This document shows positions 15,082 through 21,336 of a DNA stretch of 22,957 nucleotides, one piece after another. Position numbers and translations under genes: made by a program. The notes below the pieces were generated by a model. It had not been told where the DNA came from. It made no database searches and was given only the letters and a program-made list of their open reading frames with translations. Origin of the DNA: an uncultured Collinsella sp. (lineage in GTDB: Bacteria; Actinomycetota; Coriobacteriia; Coriobacteriales; Coriobacteriaceae); the NCBI GenBank assembly GCA_959600835.1, contig CAUGNQ010000030.1, forward strand, positions 1-22,957. The letters are read 5' to 3'. Position 1 is the stretch's first letter; each line of letters opens with the position of its first letter.

Positions 15082-15509
15082 CTACGGCACCGCTCCTCGA
15101 GCTCCTCCTCGCGGGTCCGCGGCCTCGCCTTGGAACCCTTCGGCCGGCCCTTGGGCCTCGGGCGCAGGGCCTCCGCGCCGCCCCGGCGGTATAGCGCGCA
15201 CCACTTCTTGAGCGGCGACATCGACATTATGCCGAACGCCGCCATCGCCTCGGCCTTCGTCATGCCGCCGTCGACGACGGCGGAGGCGGCGGCGACCTTC
15301 TGCTCGTATGTGTACCTGCCCTGCTTTCCGTCCATGCGCAGCAGCACCTCGCTCCCGAATGCGCGGTATATCTCCTGCCATCTTCTCACGGCTTCCACGG
15401 GAAGCGAAAGGGCGATCGCGGCAGATTTATACCCGTGCCCGAGCTCGAAGAGCCCTATGGCCGCCTTCCTGGCCTCGATATCATGCTTCACTCTCAAATC
15501 AACGCGCAT
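15018..15509 (-). CDS. IS3-family transposase OrfA (helix-turn-helix protein)
   Basis: A 163-residue DNA-binding protein of the IS. It has two helix-turn-helix repeats (about 8-45, HDIEARKAAIGLFELGHGYK..., and about 64-110, YTYEQKVAAASAVVDGGMTK...), a basic Arg/Pro/Lys linker and a C-terminal leucine-zipper-like helix (EELEERCRRLEAEVAYLKKL) that ends at the frameshift site. This is the IS150-group arrangement. GGGAGG upstream supports the ATG at 15509; longer in-frame starts cross the IS end and are excluded. On its own OrfA is usually a regulator of transposition; fused to OrfB it gives target and end recognition. Confidence 0.92.
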   Translation of the reverse strand: MRVDLRVKHDIEARKAAIGLFELGHGYKSAAIALSLPVEAVRRWQEIYRAFGSEVLLRMDGKQGRYTYEQKVAAASAVVDGGMTKAEAMAAFGIMSMSPLKKWCALYRRGGAEALRPRPKGRPKGSKARPRTREEELEERCRRLEAEVAYLKKLRALVERDGL

Positions 15510-15556
15510 AAAGAAAGCCTCCCATTTCTCATGTCCAAGAAATGGGAGGCAGTTCA

Positions 15557-15576
15557 TACGGAGGTCGGGCTTTTTT
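15557..15576 (+). terminator. Right half of the argS terminator with U-tract
   Basis: TAC (target duplication) then GGAGGTCGGGCT and T6 (15571-15576). It pairs with 14093-14104, on the other side of the IS. Confidence 0.85.
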
Positions 15577-15621
15577 CGCAAACGCCGACGTATTGATGAA
15601 TTTGGAACTGCTGGAAATACG

Positions 15622-15771
15622 AAACTATGCCGGTTTACTACGATGAATTGAGGAATTCTAACCACGCCGGCGTTTTGCTAAAAAGTGCAAGGCGTCTACC
15701 TGCGGTTTTAGTTCAACAAGTTTCGGAGTGGTCGCGGTTGAGCGATTCATCGTAGTAAACCGCCATAGTTT
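15622..15771. repeat. 150-bp imperfect palindromic element
   Basis: The arms 15622-15650 and 15743-15771 are inverted copies, matching at 27 of 29 positions (AAACTATG.CGGTTTACTA...). The 92-nt middle has no gene; weaker complementarity continues inward (AACCACG against CGCGGTTG). A nested hairpin CCGCCA/TGGCGG overlaps the right arm (15761-15777). It looks like a non-autonomous mobile element or REP-type intergenic repeat; no target duplication was found. Confidence 0.7.
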
Positions 15772-15803
15772 TGGCGGAGGCAGTCGGATTTGTGGGTGGC
15801 AAA

Positions 15804-15851
15804 CAAAGAGTGTCCCTTTTGACTAGTCGTTTAAGAACGTTCCCAATGACT
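15804..15851. repeat. Intergenic repeat, copy B (diverged)
   Basis: CAAAGAGTGTCCC...GACTAGTC...TAAGAACGTTCCCAA aligns over its 48 nt with the minus-strand reading of 7711-7759 (CAAAGGAGTGTCCC...GCCGGC...TAAGGAACGTCCCCAA). The central palindrome is kept as a palindrome although its bases differ. Confidence 0.55.
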
Positions 15852-15854
15852 AAG

Positions 15855-15882
15855 TTGCAGGTGGCGGCGGTTGTGTTACACT
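15855..15882 (+). promoter_or_regulatory. rho promoter
   Basis: TTGCAG (15855-15860) and TACACT (15877-15882) are 16 bases apart, with a TG at 15874-15875 (extended -10). The predicted start near 15889 leaves a leader of about 137 nt before rho. Confidence 0.6.
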
Positions 15883-15888
15883 AACGCT

Positions 15889-16025
15889 GCGTAGTTGACG
15901 CAATCATCTCGATACAGATCAATGATGTCCGTCGTTTTGAATGGAACTAGACTGTTTAGCCGCCCTGAAGGTTTATGCAGGGAGCATGTGATCACAGGGC
16001 TTGAAAAGAAAGTTGAGCAAACACT
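15889..16025 (+). promoter_or_regulatory. rho leader with possible minimal upstream reading frames
   Basis: The leader contains a GCGT/ACGC hairpin at its 5' end, a CCCTG/CAGGG hairpin (about 15964-15983), and an ATG at 15975 with GAAGG upstream that opens a 9-codon frame (MQGACDHRA, stop 16002-16004). Overlapping it, AGGGAG precedes an immediate ATG-TGA at 15986-15991. The rho start itself has a weak ribosome site. A translation- or Rho-dependent control is possible; Rho autoregulation through its leader is known in E. coli. Confidence 0.35.
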
Positions 16026-18596
16026 GTGTCTGATCAACAGCAAGAAAACGAAATAACGACGACGCAGGCCGCTCCCGCTGCACCGGTTGCGTCGGACCAG
16101 GTCGCGGCGCCCGCGCAAGCCTCGGCTCCTGAGACGCCTAAGGCTGCTTCGACGCCTATGCCTGTAGCGGCTGAGAAGGCCGTGCCTGCAACTGGTGAGG
16201 AGGCTGCTCCGGCAAAGCCCAAGCGCATGCGCCGCACGGCCAAGCCTGCCGCTGACGGCGAGGAGGTCACCAAGCCAAAGCGCCGTACCACGCGCACGAC
16301 GCGCGCCAAGCTCACCGTTGCAGCTGACTCCTCGGCGCCGATTTCCGATGAGGTCGCGCAGGCACGTGCGTTGGCGCAGATTAGCGAGGCTCAGGTGGTG
16401 CGCGCCCGCCGTCGTGCTGCCGAGCGCGAGGCCGCGGCTCTGACCGAGCTTGCAGCTCCGTCTGTACTCGAGACTCCTGCCGCCACCGAGGTTCTTGCCG
16501 CCGACCAGCCGACCGAGAAGCCGGCACCGCGCACACGCCGTCGCACGGCTGCTAAGGCCGAGCAGGTTGCTGAACAGGTAACCCCCGAGCCCACTGAGGC
16601 TTCGGTCCGTTCCGCGGCAGGGGAGGGCACATCGCCTGTTGAGCCCGCTGCGCCTGTCGAGGCCAGCGAAGTTCCCGTTGTCGATCCGGCTTTGCGCCCG
16701 CACCGTCGCGGTCGCAAGCCCAAGGCCTTTGTCGAGGCCGAGAAGGCCGCAGCCGCAGCCGCTGCCGCTCGGGATGCTGCGGCGACTGCCAAGTCCTCAA
16801 CTGCTGCCGATGCACCCGTCCAGGATGCCACGACTTCCGAGGCCGTTTCTGCCGATGCCGACCCCGCCGACGTCCGTCCCGGTCGCAGCCGTCGCACTGC
16901 TGCTAAGCGCACGTCCAAGGCTAAGGCTGCCAAGAAGGGTGCGTCCGAGGATTCCGCCGAGACGACCGCCGATGCGTCGACTGATGTCGCCAAGGCCCAG
17001 GACGTCGAACAGCCTGCGTCCGAGAAGCCCAAGCGCGGTCGTAAGAAGTCCGTTAAGGCCAAGGCGTCCGAGCAGCAGGATGTCGAAGCGCAGGTTGATT
17101 CTGGCGCCGAGGCCAATGACGCCGCCGCGGCCAATGTTGGCACCGCCGCAACCGATGGTGCCGCCCCCGCTGAGGGCGAAGACGGCACTCGTCCCAACCG
17201 TCGCCAGCACAAGCGCAACGACGAGCGCAACGAGCGTAAGGACGACCGCAACAACGACCGTCGCAACCGCCAACGCGATCGCAAACAGCGCAACAAGGAG
17301 CGTAATGCCGCTCCCACCGAGCCCACGCTTTCGCGCGAGGAACTCGCGGCCATGAAGGTCGCTGAGCTGCGCGAGAAGGCTAAGGAGTTCGAGATCGAGA
17401 CGACCGGCAAGAAGAAGGCCGAGCTCGTCGAGGAAATCTACGGCACCGCTGCGAAGGCCGAGGGCTTCCGCGACATCAAGGGCATTCTGCAGATTCGCCC
17501 GGACAGCTCCGGCATCATCCACGCCCATGGCTACATGAAGTCCAACGACGACGCCTTCGTGCCCGCCTACCTCATCCGCTCCGCGCGCCTGCGCACGGGC
17601 GACGTCATCGAGGGCTCGCTGCGTCCTTCGCGCGGCGGCGACAAGCGCGCCGGCCTCGCCAAAATCACGACCGTCAACGGTCTGGACCCCGAGCAGATTC
17701 GCAACCGTCCCAAGTTCGGCGACCTCACCCCGGTCTATCCCAACGAGCCGCTGCGCATGGAGCACGGCAAGGACTCTATTACCGGCCGCGCCATCGACAT
17801 CGTGTCACCGATCGGCAAGGGCCAGCGCGGCCTGATCGTGTCCCCGCCCAAGGCCGGCAAGACCACGATCCTCAAGAAGATCTGCCAGTCTATCTCGATT
17901 AACAACCCCGAGGTGCACCTCATCTGCCTGCTCGTCGACGAGCGCCCCGAAGAGGTCACCGATATGCAGCGTTCCATCAAGGGCGAGGTTGTGGCGTCGA
18001 CCTTCGATATGCCTGCCGACAACCACACCCGCGTGGCAGAGCTCGTCATCGAGCGCGCCAAGCGCATCGTAGAGCTGGGTGGCGACGTCGTGGTGGTGCT
18101 CGACTCCATCACGCGCCTCGCCCGCGCCTACAACTTGGCGGCGCCCGCCTCGGGCCGCATCCTTTCGGGCGGCGTCGATTCGGCGGCCCTATATCCGCCC
18201 AAGCGCTTCCTGGGTGCAGCCCGCAATATCGAGAACGGTGGCTCGCTCACCATCCTGGCCTCTGCCCTCATCGACACCGGTTCCAAGATGGACGAAGTCA
18301 TCTTTGAGGAGTTCAAGGGCACCGGCAACATGGAGCTTAAGCTCGACCGCGACCTGGCCGACCGCCGCATCTTCCCGGCTATCGACCCCGTTGCCTCCGG
18401 TACGCGTAACGAGGACCTGTTGGTCGACGAGCAGATGCGTCCGTTTGTCTTTGGCCTGCGTCGCATTCTTGCCGGCATGAACAACACCGAGCGCGCAGCC
18501 GCATCGTTTATCAAGGGTCTTAAGGGCACCAACACCAACCAGGAGTTCCTGGTGCGTTCGGCCAAAAAACACAGCGACTACGAGCAGACGTTCTAG
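16026..18596 (+). CDS. rho: Transcription termination factor Rho with a very long N-terminal extension
   Basis: The hexameric RNA-dependent helicase that ends transcription. The conserved part starts near residue 436: a SAP-like N-terminal domain (LSREELAAMKVAELREKAKE), the RNA-binding cold-shock fold (about 480-555, GILQIRPDSSGIIHAHGYM), and the ATPase (560-856) with Walker A PPKAGKTT (607-614), Walker B VVVVLDS, the Q-loop RILSGGVDSAAL and the R-loop region. Before it lie about 430 residues of Ala/Pro/Glu/Lys-rich low complexity with spaced basic clusters: PKRMRR (about 65-70), RTRRRTAAK (169-177), RRGRKPK (227-233), GRSRRTAAKR (286-295), KRGRKK (336-341), and an Asn/Arg-rich block (390-427). 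The total of 856 residues is about twice E. coli Rho. The start is GTG at 16026; the ribosome site is weak, so a later start is possible, but the frame is open and coding-like throughout. Confidence 0.96.
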   Translation: MSDQQQENEITTTQAAPAAPVASDQVAAPAQASAPETPKAASTPMPVAAEKAVPATGEEAAPAKPKRMRRTAKPAADGEEVTKPKRRTTRTTRAKLTVAADSSAPISDEVAQARALAQISEAQVVRARRRAAEREAAALTELAAPSVLETPAATEVLAADQPTEKPAPRTRRRTAAKAEQVAEQVTPEPTEASVRSAAGEGTSPVEPAAPVEASEVPVVDPALRPHRRGRKPKAFVEAEKAAAAAAAARDAAATAKSSTAADAPVQDATTSEAVSADADPADVRPGRSRRTAAKRTSKAKAAKKGASEDSAETTADASTDVAKAQDVEQPASEKPKRGRKKSVKAKASEQQDVEAQVDSGAEANDAAAANVGTAATDGAAPAEGEDGTRPNRRQHKRNDERNERKDDRNNDRRNRQRDRKQRNKERNAAPTEPTLSREELAAMKVAELREKAKEFEIETTGKKKAELVEEIYGTAAKAEGFRDIKGILQIRPDSSGIIHAHGYMKSNDDAFVPAYLIRSARLRTGDVIEGSLRPSRGGDKRAGLAKITTVNGLDPEQIRNRPKFGDLTPVYPNEPLRMEHGKDSITGRAIDIVSPIGKGQRGLIVSPPKAGKTTILKKICQSISINNPEVHLICLLVDERPEEVTDMQRSIKGEVVASTFDMPADNHTRVAELVIERAKRIVELGGDVVVVLDSITRLARAYNLAAPASGRILSGGVDSAALYPPKRFLGAARNIENGGSLTILASALIDTGSKMDEVIFEEFKGTGNMELKLDRDLADRRIFPAIDPVASGTRNEDLLVDEQMRPFVFGLRRILAGMNNTERAAASFIKGLKGTNTNQEFLVRSAKKHSDYEQTF

Positions 18597-18633
18597 GTTG
18601 TCATCCACGCGCAGCGATAGTCATCAATGCGAT

Positions 18634-18666
18634 AAAGGGTCGGGGCTTTGAGCCTCGGCCCTTTTC
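18634..18666 (+). terminator. Terminator after rho
   Basis: AAAGGGTCGGGGCT pairs with AGCCTCGGCCCTTT (one mismatched pair region, TTG loop), ending in CTTTTC, 38 bases past the rho stop. Confidence 0.8.
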
Positions 18667-18744
18667 TATAGCGCCGCTCCGCGCTTATTTTTGACCGTAA
18701 GACCGACGAGCAGCAGGTTTCCCGTTTCAATCCGACATCGTCAC

Positions 18745-18773
18745 TTGCAATCGACAGGACGGTTTCGCATAAT
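18745..18773 (+). promoter_or_regulatory. Promoter of the two-TM protein/vanZ operon
   Basis: TTGCAA (18745-18750) and CATAAT (18768-18773) are 17 bases apart. The predicted start near 18780 gives a 130-nt leader containing the structured element at 18787-18861. Confidence 0.65.
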
Positions 18774-18786
18774 AACTTTTAAGCTT

Positions 18787-18861
18787 CGCGACGGAAAACG
18801 CAGATGAAACGAACCATATACCGTTGCTTTGGGGCATAGCCCCGCTTCATCTTCTCTCGCG
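18787..18861 (+). promoter_or_regulatory. Structured leader RNA candidate, possible pseudoknot
   Basis: Three nested stems can form: CGCGA/TCGCG (18787-18791 with 18857-18861), AGATGAA/TTCATCT (18802-18808 with 18846-18852) and a GGGGC-ATA-GCCCC hairpin (18831-18843). In addition GCGACGG (18788-18794) is complementary to CCGTTGC (18821-18827), which crosses the second stem, so it would be a pseudoknot or an alternative fold. I do not recognise a known riboswitch class. The start codon is 48 bases further on. Confidence 0.4.
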
Positions 18862-18909
18862 CAGCCAACTGAATGATGCGATTTGGGTGCTGGAAGATGG
18901 GGAGAGCTC

Positions 18910-20310
18910 ATGGCTTCTTCTGATGCAACACAACGAGCAGTCCTTGCCGGACTTTCGTGCGGGATCGGCCTTGCCGCCCCCGTGGTGATGTATGCCGCGA
19001 CGCTGCCGTTCTCGTCGGTCAACGAGACGGTTGTCGCGGGCGCTGTTCCCTTTGCCGTCGGTGCGGTGGCGGGCGTGGGTATCTATGCCGCCTCGCTGGG
19101 TATCTCCGAGTATCGTGCGCAGCGTGAAGAGCGTCTGTTCCAGCCCGATGCCATGGGCGGTGCCGCCAATCTCAATCAGCATCAAAGCGAGTTCAAGACC
19201 GCCTCGATTCCAGCTCAGCAGCAGGATGCGATTCCGTACGCTGCGGCTTCTGCTTCTCAGGCTCAGTCGGAGCAGTCTACCTCGGCATTCCTTTCCGGCC
19301 TGACTGGTGCGTTCCAGCGCCGTCATGCCGATGATGGTGTCCCTACCATCGCTCGAGCCGCAGATGCCATGGACGAGGCCGAGGCTTGGTCCATGATCGA
19401 CAGCATGCTCGACGACGATTCGCCGGTGAGCTGCGACCCTGCACGCTCGCGCGACGTCTATCAAGTCGCCATCGACGAGCTCACCAACGGCGGGCAGACC
19501 GGCTCCTTCAATCGCGACGATATCGCCGCCGCGGCACGCGCCGTGTCGGGCTCCCAGGCCGCCCCTGCGGGCAGCACGGCGGCTTTCGTGGCACTCGTTG
19601 CCAACGCGGCAGCCAATAACGCCTGCAGCGCCACCTCGGCGGACGTGAACGCTTCTGCCGATAATTCGTACGTTGATGAACCCATGACCGCGGACGAGGA
19701 GGCCGTTGCCGCCCGCCGTGCCGCCGAAAGCTCGCTTTGGGGCGCTCCTGCCCAGCAGCAGGCGGCTGAGGCTGCGCCGTACAATGCAAACCTCGCCAGC
19801 ATGCCTATCATCTCCGGTGCCGCGGGCATCGATCTCGATGACCTCGATGAGCCTGCAGCCATCACCGCATCGATTGATGCCCAAGATCGCATCGACACCG
19901 GCGACCTTCCGGACGCCTCGCTCGAGGTTGATGTCCCCATGGCCGATTACTCGGGCCACGAGGACATGTGGGCCGCTGCCACCGCGATTCTGGACGAGAT
20001 CGACGAGCCTGCTCCTGTTGCAGCTCCCGCTCCCGTCGCTGCCCCTCAGCCTGCTGCACCCGCCTATGTCGGCCGTCACAGCGCTGTGTTCCCCGAGGAT
20101 ACCGCCCGTATCTCGCGCGAGGGCATCGAGCGAGCCGAGGCTATTGCCGCCGGCATTATGGAAAATCGTCGTCACGAGCGCGTCAATCAGATCCTCGAGG
20201 AAGAGATCGAGCGCCTGCAGTCCTCTACCGCCAAGCGTACGGGCCGTGCCTATCTGAGCGTTATCGAGGGCGGTACCGCCATCTTCGCGCCGCTCCGCGC
20301 GGAGGCATAA
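18910..20310 (+). CDS. Unknown membrane protein with two N-terminal TM segments and a long acidic, low-complexity tail
   Basis: I do not recognise a family. The 466-residue product has two hydrophobic segments (about 8-31 and 37-60) joined by a short loop, a charged stretch (YRAQREERLF), and then about 390 residues rich in Ala, Asp, Glu, Pro and Gln. Helical-looking patches occur within it (ADAMDEAEAWSMIDSMLDDD; a Glu/Arg-rich helix near 400-445). The C-terminus (RAYLSVIEGGTAIFAPLRAE) is less biased and may be a folded or docking element. With a hairpin of two TM helices, both ends are likely cytoplasmic. GGGGAG just upstream supports the ATG at 18910. The next gene, a vanZ-family gene, starts 7 bases after its stop, so the two are one operon under the promoter at 18745. 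Confidence 0.75.
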   Translation: MASSDATQRAVLAGLSCGIGLAAPVVMYAATLPFSSVNETVVAGAVPFAVGAVAGVGIYAASLGISEYRAQREERLFQPDAMGGAANLNQHQSEFKTASIPAQQQDAIPYAAASASQAQSEQSTSAFLSGLTGAFQRRHADDGVPTIARAADAMDEAEAWSMIDSMLDDDSPVSCDPARSRDVYQVAIDELTNGGQTGSFNRDDIAAAARAVSGSQAAPAGSTAAFVALVANAAANNACSATSADVNASADNSYVDEPMTADEEAVAARRAAESSLWGAPAQQQAAEAAPYNANLASMPIISGAAGIDLDDLDEPAAITASIDAQDRIDTGDLPDASLEVDVPMADYSGHEDMWAAATAILDEIDEPAPVAAPAPVAAPQPAAPAYVGRHSAVFPEDTARISREGIERAEAIAAGIMENRRHERVNQILEEEIERLQSSTAKRTGRAYLSVIEGGTAIFAPLRAEA

Positions 20311-20317
20311 CTTCTGC

Positions 20318-20767
20318 ATGGTTAAGATCAATCGAAAATGGGCGGTCGTGACCTGCCTGATGGCGCTCTTGATCTGGGGCAATTCGCTGGTTCCCGGCTC
20401 GGGGTCGGGTTCGCTGAGCCTAACGGTCATGGAAGCTATCCGCGGTTTCCTGCGCGGCGTGGGACTTCCATATGAATGGGTGACCAACTTTGTTGTTCGC
20501 AAATGCGCGCATTTTACCGAGTATATGGTGCTCGGCATCTTGGCAACGCACGCCTTTGATTTTGAGGGCCGGCGCACCTTTGACGTGCTGCTGCCCACGG
20601 CGGTGTTCCTGCTGCTGATTCCTTCGATCGACGAGACGATTCAGCTCTTTGTGCCGGGACGCGCCGGCATGATCACCGATGTGATGATTGACTGCTGTGG
20701 TGCGGCAACGGGCGTTGTGCTCCGATATCTCTTACGGCCGCTGATGCGCGCCAAAAAAGCCGCCTAG
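20318..20767 (+). CDS. VanZ-family membrane protein
   Basis: A 149-residue integral membrane protein of the VanZ family. The family motifs RKCAHFTEYMVLGIL (about 60-75) and DETIQLFVPGRAGMITDVMID (about 105-125) are clear, and there are four hydrophobic segments (about 7-24, 62-80, 88-104, 118-140). VanZ confers low-level teicoplanin resistance in Enterococcus by an unclear mechanism; most chromosomal members are general envelope proteins, and there are no van genes here. The start ATG lies 7 bases after the preceding stop, and its GGAGG (20301-20305) lies inside the previous gene, so translation is probably coupled. The stop codon lies in the stem of the terminator. Confidence 0.92.
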   Translation: MVKINRKWAVVTCLMALLIWGNSLVPGSGSGSLSLTVMEAIRGFLRGVGLPYEWVTNFVVRKCAHFTEYMVLGILATHAFDFEGRRTFDVLLPTAVFLLLIPSIDETIQLFVPGRAGMITDVMIDCCGAATGVVLRYLLRPLMRAKKAA

Positions 20768-20799
20768 GACGTATTGTTTGGTCCTAGGCGGCCTTTTTT
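20753..20799. terminator. Bidirectional terminator after vanZ
   Basis: AAAAAAGCCGCCTAGGAC pairs with GTCCTAGGCGGC-C-TTTTTT around GTATTGTTTG. Symmetric A and T runs let it also end the minus-strand kinase fragment transcript. Confidence 0.92.
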
Positions 20800-20881
20800 A
20801 TTTGAGGGCTTATATGAGGCGTGGTGGCGTCGTTCCGTAGGTCGGATTTGCCGGGCGCGCCACGCCCTGTGGGTGCGTCTG

Positions 20882-21319
20882 CTACTGAAGCGCCTGAGCG
20901 CCCAGGGCCAAGCAGCCCATAATGCCCTGTTTGCCCTCGAGGCTGTTGTTGACGATATAGCTATCGATGTCGGCCATCTCGGGCGTGACGATGTAGCCGT
21001 TGAGCATCTCGGCGCACTTCTTGCGCGCGAGCGGCACGATGGGGGTGTGGTCGGCCACGCCGCCACCGATGACGTTCTTCTGCGGTGCGTAGCACAGGAT
21101 GTAGGTCATGAGCGCCTGCGCCAGATAGCCGGCGAGCAGGTCCATGGCCTCCGGGTCATCGGCCATCTCTCCGGCGCTCTTGCCACCCCAGCGCTTTTTA
21201 ACGCCGGGACCGGCGATGAGGCCCTCGAGGCAGTTGTCGTGGAAGGGACAGCCGCTGTGCTCGCCAATGGTGTCGCGCGGGTCGTGAGTGACCAGGATGT
21301 GGCCGGCCTCGGGATGCAT
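20882..21319 (-). pseudogene. 5'-truncated ROK-family fructokinase gene (C-terminal half only)
   Basis: The 145 codons match the C-terminal half of bacterial ROK fructokinases: HPEAGHILV, the zinc-ligand segment CPFHDNCLEGL with the upstream histidine, AGPGVKKRWG, YLAQALMTYIL, and NVIGGGVADHTPIVPLARKK. The N-terminal half, which carries the DxGGT phosphate-binding loop and the catalytic aspartate, is missing. A TAA codon lies directly ahead of the ATG at 21319, and only 17 bases separate the fragment from the upstream aminotransferase stop, so a deletion has removed the front of the gene. The remaining frame has no internal stops, so the loss may be recent or the fragment may be retained. Kinase activity is not expected. 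Confidence 0.82.
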
Positions 21320-21336
21320 TTAGTGCCGGGCTGTCC

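Larger units (their letters stand above)
14108..15556 (-). mobile_element. IS3-family insertion sequence, IS150-like group, complete
   Basis: A 1449-bp element. The ends TGAACTGCGTCCCAAATCTT (14108, plus strand) and TGAACTGCCTCCCATTTCTT (from 15556, minus strand) form imperfect terminal inverted repeats of about 25 bp (21 of 25 match) with the TG...CA ends of the family. A 3-bp target duplication, TAC, flanks it (14105-14107 and 15557-15559). Two overlapping frames, orfA and orfB, are joined by a -1 frameshift. DDE residues, both helix-turn-helix segments and the frameshift signal are all present, so it is probably active or recently active. Confidence 0.93.

Noticed and set aside
16391..17410. 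Serine/alanine-rich minus-strand frame opposite the Rho extension
   Set aside because: It mirrors the low-complexity Ala/Lys codons of rho; no motif or ribosome site.
18847..20598. 583-codon minus-strand open frame opposite the two-TM protein
   Set aside because: Composition is Arg/Gly/His noise; the plus-strand frame has a ribosome site, TM segments and a coupled downstream gene.
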